NCBI GenBank assembly: GCA_020629835.1
Contig: JAHDCO010000006.1
Coordinates: 1-64,000, forward strand
Length of the DNA: 64,000 bases
Reading direction: 5' to 3'
Source: Granulosicoccaceae bacterium
Lineage (GTDB): Bacteria > Pseudomonadota > Gammaproteobacteria > Granulosicoccales > Granulosicoccaceae
Notes under the pieces: generated by a model
The model's input: the letters and a program-made list of their open reading frames with translations, nothing else
Told to the model about the DNA's origin: nothing
The model's database searches: none
Translations under genes and position numbers: made by a program
Shown here: positions 1 through 7,509 of the stretch, in pieces
Position numbering within the stretch: the first letter of the stretch is position 1
Layout: every line of letters begins with the position of its first letter

Positions 1-521
1 TGCCAAGCCATCGTGTGTTTCGTGATGCGTCAGAGACTACCGATGCGGATCTTGATAAAGTGCAGCAAGCCTTGTTGAGTGCGACAACAGATACACACCA
101 AATACTGCATACCCAAAGCCTTCCGGGCCCAACGGGAGAATCCAATCGGTTATCCACGCACCCCAGAGGTACCATATTGTGTTTAGGCCCTACCATTGAT
201 GATGTACATCAGCAGATGGTTATTGCCGAACAAGCTGGTTGTAAAGCGGTGGGTGTCGCACCGGGGCTGCAAAGGGAAACCACCGTGGCGATGTTCTTGA
301 ATCGCGACGCTTTGCGCACACTCAATGGGTTTGCCGCCGTTGCGCTTTGGTCTGAAGTAAGTGATCTTCAGAAGGCAAAGCGAGCGTTAGCAGCGAGACC
401 GGGTCCGGTTGTGCCATTAATAGCCACCAACAACATGAGTGCACTGTGCACGAACGAGCGACATCTTTGTGTGGACACCACCGCCGCGGGTGGAAACACT
501 CAACTGCTGTCTGGTGGCTAA
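1..521 (+). CDS. putA: PutA C-terminal end (proline dehydrogenase / glutamate semialdehyde dehydrogenase), partial
   Basis: This is the 3' end of the bifunctional enzyme that oxidises proline to glutamate at the inner membrane. The frame is open from the window edge, so the M at base 15 is internal and not a start. The run GPTGESNRL, then HPRG and LCLGP, is typical of the last part of PutA, where the aldehyde dehydrogenase unit passes into the C-terminal domain. Only about 172 residues of a protein that is usually 1000-1300 residues long are visible, so no catalytic residue can be checked. It converges on the next gene with 8 bases between the stops, and I see no clear terminator hairpin there. 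The identity rests on motif recall and not on an alignment. Confidence 0.82.
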   Translation, partial: PSHRVFRDASETTDADLDKVQQALLSATTDTHQILHTQSLPGPTGESNRLSTHPRGTILCLGPTIDDVHQQMVIAEQAGCKAVGVAPGLQRETTVAMFLNRDALRTLNGFAAVALWSEVSDLQKAKRALAARPGPVVPLIATNNMSALCTNERHLCVDTTAAGGNTQLLSGG

Positions 522-529
522 AATTTAAG

Positions 530-1414
530 CTAGCTGCTCTTCTGGCGTTTGCGCAGTTCTGTTCTCACATCACTTATGGCTGAGTTGTTTTTGTAGCGTC
601 CTTTTGCGCTGTGCCGGATTCGTAAAAGATTATCGATAGGTACGGGCACCCCTTCATGCCCGAGTAGGTTTCTAAACACGGTATCTTCGTAGGTTTTACG
701 CCAGCGAGTATCCGGCTGTTGGTAAAGCGCAAGCCCGTCGCAATACCCCATCGTACGGGCAACGTCGCCGTGCACAATTTGAAACGCACCTTTCGCTTTC
801 GTGATGTCGTTGTGATGGAACTGGTTTGTATCAACATCTACAGGTAAGGGTTGCTCAAGGCTTTGCGTTACCCATGGGTGATCCGGTGGTAAAAGTTCGG
901 TAATGCGTTCCTGGCTTGGAAACAGTAAGCCCGCTTGCTTTGACTTTAAATGCACGGCCAGGCTGTCCAGGCAGTTACGATCAAAAATCAAATCGCAATC
1001 GGCAAACCACACCCAGTCGGCACTTGTGGATTTTGCTGCTTGGTTTCGTCCAATTGCACGACGAAATAGATCTGCTTTAGGCAACGCGATTGAACGCCAG
1101 GTGACATTGGGGGTGTCTATCGCGGCGAAGTCTGCAGCTAGTTTCGTTGTTTGTTGATCGCTGTCGGCATGGAATAGGGTATGAGTTACTGTCAGTTCGG
1201 TGGGTGGGTGCCGCACTAAAGAACTGAACTGATAAACAGCGAGGTGAGCGTACTGCCAGCAATGGCTGACGATCTCCAAATGTGGCGTGTGTTTCGGTAA
1301 GGACAGTTCACGGGTGGCCGGGGGCTTTTTTGCGTACCAACTTGCGGGTACAACCCTGCCAACCAGCTTGGTGTAGTACTGATTAGCCAGCCACAGTGTC
1401 AGGTCTGAGCGCAA
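530..1414 (-). CDS. glycosyltransferase-like protein (GT-A fold, DXD-type)
   Basis: A 294-residue protein with the pattern of a nucleotide-sugar glycosyltransferase of GT-A type. The N-terminal part contains EIVSHCWQYAHLAVYQFSSL, as in family-2-like enzymes. The segment WVWFADCDLIF in the middle supplies an acidic DCD motif expected to bind the metal and sugar nucleotide. No membrane segment or signal peptide is apparent, so it is probably cytoplasmic. It lies 3 bases downstream of the ABC ATPase gene on the same strand and is probably co-transcribed with it. The acceptor and donor cannot be told from sequence. It could also be a non-catalytic member of the fold. Confidence 0.6.
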   Translation of the reverse strand: MRSDLTLWLANQYYTKLVGRVVPASWYAKKPPATRELSLPKHTPHLEIVSHCWQYAHLAVYQFSSLVRHPPTELTVTHTLFHADSDQQTTKLAADFAAIDTPNVTWRSIALPKADLFRRAIGRNQAAKSTSADWVWFADCDLIFDRNCLDSLAVHLKSKQAGLLFPSQERITELLPPDHPWVTQSLEQPLPVDVDTNQFHHNDITKAKGAFQIVHGDVARTMGYCDGLALYQQPDTRWRKTYEDTVFRNLLGHEGVPVPIDNLLRIRHSAKGRYKNNSAISDVRTELRKRQKSS

Positions 1415-1417
1415 TGA

Positions 1418-2485
1418 TTATGATCTTTGTTGTTCGAAAATCATCAAATGATCCAGCTTTAAACGCACGCCGAATTCTTCACCCACAGCATGGTTTAAAT
1501 GAGACGGGGCGAGGCACAGTAGGCGCGTGCTCCCGGGCATTCGTAAGGTGTACAAATGATCTGCACCGCGGAAATCTTTTGCAATAACGGTAGCTCGAGT
1601 AGGGCTGGTGTCGTCGTGCAGTATGTCATCAGGGCGAACCAGCAACTCTATTTGCGTACCAACCTTAAATCGATTTGACAGCTCCCCTTCAATAATTCCG
1701 AGTTCGGTTTGGATGCGATTATTTTCCAGGGTGTTACCGCATACAAATACGCCTTCACCGATAAAGTCCGCTACGAAGCGATCTTGTGGTTTGTGGTAAA
1801 GATCGAATGCGTTATCCCACTGACATAATCCGCCGTCTCGTACCACACCGATGTGGTCAGCGATCGCAAAGGCTTCGTACTGATCGTGCGTCACCAGCAT
1901 GGCCGTGATACCGTCGTGTTTGAGTATTTCACGCACTTCGTGAGCTAGCTGCACGCGCCGTTCTGTGTCCTGGCTGCTGAAGGGCTCATCCAACAGCATC
2001 ACAGGAGGCCGTGGCGCCATGGCGCGTACCAAGGCCACACGCTGTTGTTGCCCACCGGATAACTGATGTGGGTAACTGTTGGCGTAGTCCTGCAGCCCGA
2101 CTAATTCGAGTAGCTCGTCCACCCGTTCATTAACGACCGATTTTTTCGCGCGCCGCATACCAAATGCCACGTTTTTGCGAACGTTGATGTGCGGAAACAG
2201 CGCAAGGTCCTGGAATACCATGCCAACCCGTCGATGCTCGGGGCTGGTTTGATGCTCAGGTGTGGCCATTAAACTGCCCGCAATGTGCACGGTGCCTTCG
2301 GTGGGCGCCTGAAACCCAGCGATGGTGCGCAGCAGAGTGGTTTTGCCGCAGCCGCTGGGGCCAAGCAGACAGCCTATTTCGCCTTCTTTGAGCCGGAACG
2401 AGACACCTTTTACGACGGGCGTATTGCCCAGCGTTACAGAAATCTGGTCAAGTTCTAGCTGGTCTTTGGACTTTACGGCTGTCAT
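1418..2485 (-). CDS. ABC transporter ATP-binding protein, FbpC/PotA type
   Basis: A complete ATPase subunit of an importer, 355 residues. Walker A is GPSGCGKTT, the Q-loop is VFQDLALFPH, the signature is LSGGQQQR, Walker B is VMLLDEPFS, and the switch histidine is in LVTHDQ. The C-terminal third, about residues 250-355, looks like the TOBE regulatory domain of the iron(III)/polyamine/sulfate group (LLVRPDDI, then a second strand set). These proteins drive uptake of Fe3+, polyamines or similar solutes by pairing with two permeases and a periplasmic binding protein. None of those partners is in the window, so the substrate is unknown. The only gene beside it in the same direction is a glycosyltransferase-like gene. 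Confidence 0.85.
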   Translation of the reverse strand: MTAVKSKDQLELDQISVTLGNTPVVKGVSFRLKEGEIGCLLGPSGCGKTTLLRTIAGFQAPTEGTVHIAGSLMATPEHQTSPEHRRVGMVFQDLALFPHINVRKNVAFGMRRAKKSVVNERVDELLELVGLQDYANSYPHQLSGGQQQRVALVRAMAPRPPVMLLDEPFSSQDTERRVQLAHEVREILKHDGITAMLVTHDQYEAFAIADHIGVVRDGGLCQWDNAFDLYHKPQDRFVADFIGEGVFVCGNTLENNRIQTELGIIEGELSNRFKVGTQIELLVRPDDILHDDTSPTRATVIAKDFRGADHLYTLRMPGSTRLLCLAPSHLNHAVGEEFGVRLKLDHLMIFEQQRS

Positions 2486-2889
2486 GGGTCAATAATAGCG
2501 GATCGCTGCAGTTTCTCGGTGCCTGACTACCTTAAGAAGATAGGGCTGAGATCACAGAAACCCCATACTTAGGCAAACCTGAAACCTTGCCGGATTGACA
2601 AATTCACCGACGGTGGGGTGGCTGTTGATGAGCGCGCTGGCTTCCTAGGCCCGCGGATCACGCCGTGAAGGCTGAACCATGATGCAGAAACGGCGTCGGA
2701 ATTTGCTTTGCGCGGTCAATTTACTCGGTTGGCATTCGCCACCGGACGCCCTGAACGGGTGGAATTAACAGATAATATGAAAACGGTCCAGGCGGCTAGC
2801 AATAGGCGCAGGGCTAGCGAAGCTCGTTTGTGGGCACAAGCCATCAAACGGGTTTTGCGAAAACCCGACTAACCATTTGTTGTGACTTT
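2486..2889. other. 404-base gap with a THI-box-like half motif and an open frame without a good start
   Basis: No gene is well supported here. Near 2518-2590 the plus strand reads CGGTGCC, a small hairpin (CTACCTT / AAGATAG, one mismatch), then GGCTGAGA, AACCCC and AACCTGA. These resemble the 5' half of a thiamine pyrophosphate riboswitch, but the 3' half (GGxUAAUxCC...GCGUAGGGA) does not fit. Downstream, 2669-2872 is an open frame on the plus strand ending 17 bases before the zinc-finger gene. It encodes a basic peptide containing ASEARLWAQAIKRVLRKPD, but the only ATG (2777) leaves 31 residues. It may be a gene remnant. Confidence 0.35.
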
Positions 2890-3090
2890 ATGAAAGAGAC
2901 TGATTCAGAAGGCGTCGTGCTGGTAACCCGTGATCAGCTGCCTATGCATTGTCCGCCACCTAACACCACTTTATGGGATGGGCACCCGAAGGTTTATATT
3001 CCATTAGAAGACACCCCAACGGCAAGCTGCTCGTACTGTGGAACGCAGTTTAAGCTAGTGGATGCCTCCACCTCCTCGAACGAAAGCTAA
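2890..3090 (+). CDS. small zinc-finger protein, zf-CHCC (NDUFS6-like) type
   Basis: A 66-residue protein. MHCPPPNTTLWDGHPKVYIP, then CSYCGTQF, gives the C...H...CxxC zinc-binding pattern of the bacterial zf-CHCC family, related to the small NDUFS6/complex I accessory subunit. I chose the ATG at 2890 because the track's earlier start at 2830 adds 20 residues unlike the family and uses a GTG. It stands 27 bases upstream of the Kdo kinase gene on the same strand, so the two may form a small operon. In other gammaproteobacteria this family is also often found next to lipopolysaccharide core genes, but I know no proven role for it there. Confidence 0.8.
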   Translation: MKETDSEGVVLVTRDQLPMHCPPPNTTLWDGHPKVYIPLEDTPTASCSYCGTQFKLVDASTSSNES

Positions 3091-3117
3091 CTAACGTTTA
3101 CGGGCGGTGGTTACGCC

Positions 3118-3882
3118 ATGTGGTTAGGTCAACAAAGCATCATCGCCCTGGGTGACACCCAGGCCGATCGTTACTGGCAGCACGTGCGGGATGCGCAGCC
3201 AGCGTTTAATCACCATTTTTTTAATGACCAGTGGTTGCAAGATGCCAACGCCATTGTGGGTGTTGCCAGCGCCGGGCGTGGCAACACGCATTTTCTGCAG
3301 TTGGACAACACCGAGCTGGTGTTGCGGCACTACAAGCGTGGCGGGTACGTGAGTAAAGTATCGGAAGACCGTTACTTGTGGACCGGCTTACATAGCGCAA
3401 GGCCGTTCCACGAGCTGTCGGTGCTGGTGCACTTGAACGCTCTGGAATTACCCGCTCCCAGGCCTTACGCGGCCGAAGTAATCCGAACCGGTGCAAGTTA
3501 CAGCGGTAGCTTGATTACCTACCGAGTACCGGGCCAAACGTTGGCCGAAGCGTTTATTCAAGACAACATGACCCCCGATCTATGGCATCAGGTGGGTTTA
3601 ACCATTCGATCGTTTCATCGTCACGGTGTGTGCCATGCCGATCTTAATGCCCACAACATTTTGGTAAACGAGGGCCGAGCCCTGGTAGGTCAATCAACGG
3701 TTGCTTTACTGGACTTTGATCGAGCAACGCTTAAAGACCCGAATCAACAAGACTGGCAGCACAAAGTGCTCAGCCGATTGCAGCGATCGTTATTAAAGAT
3801 TGCCGATAAGCACAATTCGGCTCTTTTGGAAATTGCCTGGCAAACAGTCCTGGATGGTGCACACGGAAAAAGCCGCGTTTAA
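3118..3882 (+). CDS. kdkA: 3-deoxy-D-manno-octulosonic acid (Kdo) kinase
   Basis: A 254-residue protein that phosphorylates the Kdo residue of the lipopolysaccharide inner core at the cytoplasmic face. VLRHYKRGGYVSKVSEDRYLW near residue 70 and the protein-kinase-like catalytic loop HADLNAHNILV followed by LLDFDRA are hallmarks of KdkA. The family's usual length of about 240-250 residues fits. It converges on the envelope operon that carries waaA, whose product makes its substrate. Its stop codon overlaps that of the malonyl-CoA decarboxylase gene and lies in the loop of a long hairpin. Where KdkA is present, WaaA usually adds a single Kdo. That is family knowledge and not shown here. Confidence 0.9.
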   Translation: MWLGQQSIIALGDTQADRYWQHVRDAQPAFNHHFFNDQWLQDANAIVGVASAGRGNTHFLQLDNTELVLRHYKRGGYVSKVSEDRYLWTGLHSARPFHELSVLVHLNALELPAPRPYAAEVIRTGASYSGSLITYRVPGQTLAEAFIQDNMTPDLWHQVGLTIRSFHRHGVCHADLNAHNILVNEGRALVGQSTVALLDFDRATLKDPNQQDWQHKVLSRLQRSLLKIADKHNSALLEIAWQTVLDGAHGKSRV

Positions 3883-3898
3883 GAGGCTTTTTCCGTGT
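3861..3898. terminator. bidirectional hairpin inside the overlapping 3' ends of kdkA and mcd
   Basis: A perfect 14-base inverted repeat, ACACGGAAAAAGCC and GGCTTTTTCCGTGT, surrounds a 10-base loop. The loop contains the stop codons of both convergent genes. The arms encode the last residues of KdkA (HGKSRV) and of malonyl-CoA decarboxylase (NTEKAS). On the plus strand the hairpin is followed by TTTTC. It would serve as a terminator for both transcripts. Confidence 0.7.
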
Positions 3899-5153
3899 TT
3901 TCAGGGTTGGTAATTTGGTCGGTAACTCGTGCGGCCAAGTCATGTAATGACTCATCGGCTACCACCATACTGTCGTTAGCAAAGCGTTCGTGGTTTTCTG
4001 CTACCGAATCCAATACATAGCGGTAGTTCACCATCAAACCATTGGATTGTTTCAGTCCGTTTTCTGATAAATCAGCGTTTGCGTGGATTGCGTGCACTTC
4101 AGCGCCGTTGCCCAAATGAAAGCGCGCCACTGGGTCGTAGGGCTTTCCGTCGGCATGCTTTACGTTAATAAAATAGTGAGCGGTTAATTCCCGCAATGTC
4201 TGCTCACCCAATGTTTTATAAGGCAGGTTCAGTTTTTCAAACCAACTGACCAACCGTGGAATGGGCGACAGCGTGACAAAGTTGGTTAGATTAGGCAGTT
4301 CAGCGGCTAAATCTCTGGCGACTTGTTTAATCAGAAAGTTACCAAACGAAATCTTCGCCAAGCCTTTTTGGCAATTGGAAATGGAATAAAACACGGCCGT
4401 GGTCGCCGACTGCGGATCCAAAGTGTCTCTGTTCGCCGTGAGCACTGAATCAATGGATTGTGGTGTTTGCGAAGTTAATGCGACTTCCACAAAGATCAGC
4501 GGTTCATCGGGCATGGACAGATGAAAAAACGCAAAGCAGCGTCTGTCTTCGGGTTGCAGGCGGCTGCGCAGTGCATCCCAGCTATCAATGGCGTGCACCG
4601 CTTCATAGGCGATAATTTTTTCTAAAATGTGCGCTGGGGTTTCCCAGGTAATGGGCCGCATGACCAAAAACCCGCGATTAAACCATGCGTCAAAGAGGCT
4701 TTGGAAGTCGAGATCCAAAGGGTCTAATTCGCTATCACGGCCCTTCAACCGCAACAGTTCTGCACGCATCGCTACAAGCTTTTCCGTGGCGCCGGGTACT
4801 TGGTTAACACGGCGAATGAACTTACGCCTGTCTGGATCAACCGCTTTAATAAAGTCCTGATAAGTGGCCGCTGATGTCCGGCGGCGATAGGCGTTGAGTG
4901 TGGTCTCTACGGTGGTGGCGTCAATGTCCATGTTGTGGCACAGATGGCTAAAAAATTGACGCTTCTCGTCGTCATTCATCTGGTCAAATCGGTCAAGGAT
5001 TTTCGTGGCGATTTCAATGCCTGAGCCTTCACCCGGGTTACCAATCAGGATATCGGCTAAATCTTCAATGCGGCGGCTATCGGTATCGATTTTCGATAAG
5101 GGGCGGTAGCGGCGTTCGAAAACGCTCGCGAGTAAATCTGCTACAACGCTCAT
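3879..5153 (-). CDS. malonyl-CoA decarboxylase
   Basis: Converts malonyl-CoA to acetyl-CoA and CO2, removing malonyl-CoA that inhibits other enzymes or arises from malonate. The 424-residue protein shows the full MCD layout. An N-terminal helical domain covers about residues 1-160. The catalytic acetyltransferase-like domain follows, with FYSISNCQKGLAKISFGNFL, LSPIPRLVSW (the conserved serine), PVARFHLGNGAEVH (the catalytic histidine) and a terminal GLMVNYRY. It is the last gene of the pcm-tolC-lpxL-waaA operon, 11 bases after waaA. This is an unexpected metabolic companion for outer-membrane genes and may simply share transcription. There is no malonate transporter or ligase in the window. 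Confidence 0.92.
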   Translation of the reverse strand: MSVVADLLASVFERRYRPLSKIDTDSRRIEDLADILIGNPGEGSGIEIATKILDRFDQMNDDEKRQFFSHLCHNMDIDATTVETTLNAYRRRTSAATYQDFIKAVDPDRRKFIRRVNQVPGATEKLVAMRAELLRLKGRDSELDPLDLDFQSLFDAWFNRGFLVMRPITWETPAHILEKIIAYEAVHAIDSWDALRSRLQPEDRRCFAFFHLSMPDEPLIFVEVALTSQTPQSIDSVLTANRDTLDPQSATTAVFYSISNCQKGLAKISFGNFLIKQVARDLAAELPNLTNFVTLSPIPRLVSWFEKLNLPYKTLGEQTLRELTAHYFINVKHADGKPYDPVARFHLGNGAEVHAIHANADLSENGLKQSNGLMVNYRYVLDSVAENHERFANDSMVVADESLHDLAARVTDQITNPENTEKAS

Positions 5154-5164
5154 GGTCCCAGTCC

Positions 5165-6550
5165 TTATGCAACGTCTGGTTGGGTCAGTTGAGTCAAATA
5201 ATCCGTGATCAGATCATGGGGCTTGACCGGTGTTACCACCTTCGGTGCAAGCTGTAACGCAAGCATCGAACCGATTACGTGTTCTGCGCTGTCAACCACC
5301 GTAATGGCGTCGCGCACAGACAGCCATTGAACCGCTTGCGTAAAATTTTGGGTGTGAATTCCGGTCACTACCGGAACGCCGTGGAAATAGGGTTCCAGCA
5401 CGTTGTGGCCACCACGCTCGATTAATGAGCCTCCAACAAAAGCTGCCGCGGCACCGGCGTACCAGTTGTGCAGTTCTCCGATGGTGTCTGCCACATAGAG
5501 ACGGTGATGCGCTTCGGGATAGCCGCCTTCACTGCGGCGCTGAGCTGTGGCGTTGCCGTAGCGTTGCTGGAGCGTTTTCTGCAGGGCTTCGGCCCGCTTC
5601 ACATGGCGCGGCACCACAACCAATAGCCCCGAATCGCTTTGTGCCATCCACTGTTCCGCTAACCACATTTCCTCAGGTTCGTGAGTGGATGCCGCAACGC
5701 AGTACGCGGTAATTTCAGGGTTGTTGCTGAGTGGCGATTCGCAATCAGCGGGGCGATTGTCTGCAAACTTTAAGTCACCGATCACCTGAGTAAGGTTGGG
5801 ATCTGCGCCCAGTCTTATGAACCCGCTGGCGTCGTCCGAACTTCGAGTCAATACACGTGCGTTGGCCAGTGCTGCCTGGTAGGCCGGGCGTAGCGCACGC
5901 TGCAATTTGTGCGCGGGGGTGACGGTGGCAAGGGTTTTTTGAGTTACTCGCGCGTTGACCAGCGTGACGGGAATCCTCTGACTGGCTAGAGCGCAATACC
6001 AGTTCGGCCAAACTTCGGTTTCAGTCACGACGCAGCGGCTTGGCTTTACGCGTTCGATAAACCGACTGACCGCACCCGGTGTGTCGATAGGGCAGTAAGC
6101 ATGAGTCACCACAGCCGACAGGTGAGTCTGTTCCAGGCGTTGGCTGAGTACGTCGAAGCCTGTGGTTGTATTGGTGGTAACGACCCAGCGCGCCTTTGGA
6201 TTATGTCGGCTTTCGCGTTCAATAAACGCAAAAAGCAGTGGCCAGATTGTTTGTACCTCACCCACCGAGGCGGCGTGCCACCAGTGTAGGGTTGCGGACG
6301 CAGTTGCGGACGCAGTTGCGGACGCAGCTGCGTGCGCCATTGCATGCGCCTGAGAGTCAGCCGAGCATAGCTTTTTAGGCCCCAGCCCTAGCCGTTGCAG
6401 AAAAAAGCGAGCGCTCTTGACACGCAAGGCGGTGACGCTCGCATGCAGCAACAAAGGTATCGCTGCCAAGTGAATCAATACTTGGTATCGCCAACCGGGC
6501 TGTCTGTTGTGTGTTGAGCCCGCCGAAAATTGTTGGTTTGATTCGCTCAC
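5165..6550 (-). CDS. waaA: Kdo transferase (3-deoxy-D-manno-octulosonic acid transferase)
   Basis: Transfers Kdo from CMP-Kdo to the lipid A precursor, the first step of lipopolysaccharide core assembly, at the inner-membrane face. The N-terminus has a hydrophobic anchor (LIHLAAIPLLLHASV). Next come WHAASVGEV with the catalytic glutamate, VVTETEVWPNW, and the nucleotide-sugar site GGSLIERGGHNVLEP. At 461 residues it is slightly longer than usual (about 425). The extra length is partly an Ala/Ser/Thr stretch at residues 70-86, encoded by a 12-base tandem repeat. It overlaps lpxL by 4 bases. With kdkA close by, it is likely to be the monofunctional type. Confidence 0.92.
   Translation of the reverse strand: MSESNQQFSAGSTHNRQPGWRYQVLIHLAAIPLLLHASVTALRVKSARFFLQRLGLGPKKLCSADSQAHAMAHAAASATASATASATLHWWHAASVGEVQTIWPLLFAFIERESRHNPKARWVVTTNTTTGFDVLSQRLEQTHLSAVVTHAYCPIDTPGAVSRFIERVKPSRCVVTETEVWPNWYCALASQRIPVTLVNARVTQKTLATVTPAHKLQRALRPAYQAALANARVLTRSSDDASGFIRLGADPNLTQVIGDLKFADNRPADCESPLSNNPEITAYCVAASTHEPEEMWLAEQWMAQSDSGLLVVVPRHVKRAEALQKTLQQRYGNATAQRRSEGGYPEAHHRLYVADTIGELHNWYAGAAAAFVGGSLIERGGHNVLEPYFHGVPVVTGIHTQNFTQAVQWLSVRDAITVVDSAEHVIGSMLALQLAPKVVTPVKPHDLITDYLTQLTQPDVA
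6291..6326. repeat. 12-base tandem repeat inside waaA (3 copies plus a decayed fourth)
   Basis: GTTGCGGACGCA is repeated three times head to tail, followed by a degenerate copy, GCTGCGTGCGCC. Read on the minus strand it encodes SATASATASAT just before the WHAASVGEV catalytic segment. Twelve-base units keep the frame, so copy number can change without breaking the gene. Confidence 0.85.
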
Positions 6551-7509
6551 TGCACGTAAGGGTTTGGCTCACCCGGCGGTGGCTTGAACCGTTTGTGTAA
6601 CCACAGGTACTGCTCGGGGTAGCGCTTCACTTGCGATTCGAATAAATCATTGATCGCTTGTGTGCACGCCTGTTCGTCGGATACGTCCAGTGTCAGCGGG
6701 GCGCAGTATTCAATGTGGTAGCGGCGTCCGTCATCGCTGCGAGTAGGAATCATGGGAATAACGCTGGCGCCGGTCATGCGAGCTATGCGTGCAGTGCCGT
6801 TGGATGTAAGCACGGGTTGCGAAAAATACTGACTGGGTATGCCGCCCTGGGAAGCACTAACGCATTGATCCGGCGAATACCATACGGTATGACCGCGTTT
6901 CAGTTGCCGAATCATATCGCGAATATTTTTGTTATCAATCATGCGATCAATTCGTCGACGGCGCTGTGCTACGAGCCAATCAGCGACAAACGGATTTTTC
7001 GGAGGGTCGTAAACGGCTGAAATAGGCCAACGCGGCCCCACGTAGCCACCGGCAATTTCCAATGTTGAAAAGTGCGCTTGCAGCAGGATCACACCCGAGT
7101 CGCTGGCCAGCGCCTGATTCAGGTGCTCAGTCCCTGACACACTGAAGCGATTGTCTATGGCTTCGGTGCCCCGAAACCACAACCATGCGGTTTCGATCAG
7201 TGTCATTCCCACGTTACGGTACACCGCCTTAAGGCGAAGGCTTTGCTCGGCGGGTGTTAGCTCAGGGAACGCGAGTTGGATATTCGTTTGTGTTGCGCGT
7301 TTGCGTTTGGGCACCAGGTGCAGAAAGCCTGTGCCAATTGCGCGCCCGATAGCCAACGCAGTATCAAAGGGTAAGCGTGCAATCAGCCATAGCACACCGA
7401 GCGCTAACCAAATGGGCCAATACTTCGGTTGCCAGTAAGACGTTGCTTTAAACGCCAGTGGCCTGTCGGGCGCCCTTGCCGGCGCTACGTTACTCGGTGG
7501 GTTTTTCAA
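6547..7509 (-). CDS. lpxL: lipid A late acyltransferase (LpxL/HtrB family)
   Basis: Adds a secondary acyl chain to Kdo-lipid A from acyl-ACP at the inner membrane. The 320-residue protein has one N-terminal membrane segment (IWLALGVLWLIARLPF). It also has the catalytic H-x4-D/E motif as HFSTLE, and the family blocks YDPPKNPF, MIDNKNIRDMIRQLKRG and WYSPDQ. GTARIARMTGASVIPM and YLWLHKRFK complete the pattern. It overlaps waaA by 4 bases downstream and tolC by 20 bases upstream. This is tight coupling, and it matches the order in which Kdo transfer and late acylation act. LpxL and LpxM/LpxP cannot be separated firmly by eye. Confidence 0.88.
   Translation of the reverse strand: MKNPPSNVAPARAPDRPLAFKATSYWQPKYWPIWLALGVLWLIARLPFDTALAIGRAIGTGFLHLVPKRKRATQTNIQLAFPELTPAEQSLRLKAVYRNVGMTLIETAWLWFRGTEAIDNRFSVSGTEHLNQALASDSGVILLQAHFSTLEIAGGYVGPRWPISAVYDPPKNPFVADWLVAQRRRRIDRMIDNKNIRDMIRQLKRGHTVWYSPDQCVSASQGGIPSQYFSQPVLTSNGTARIARMTGASVIPMIPTRSDDGRRYHIEYCAPLTLDVSDEQACTQAINDLFESQVKRYPEQYLWLHKRFKPPPGEPNPYVQ

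Noticed and set aside
2580-2670. possible FMN riboswitch (AAATTCACCGACGGT and AGGCCCGCGGATCACGCC)
   Set aside because: Only scattered pieces resemble the FMN element. The second half (GAAATTCCGG...GTCCGGATG) is absent and no riboflavin gene follows.
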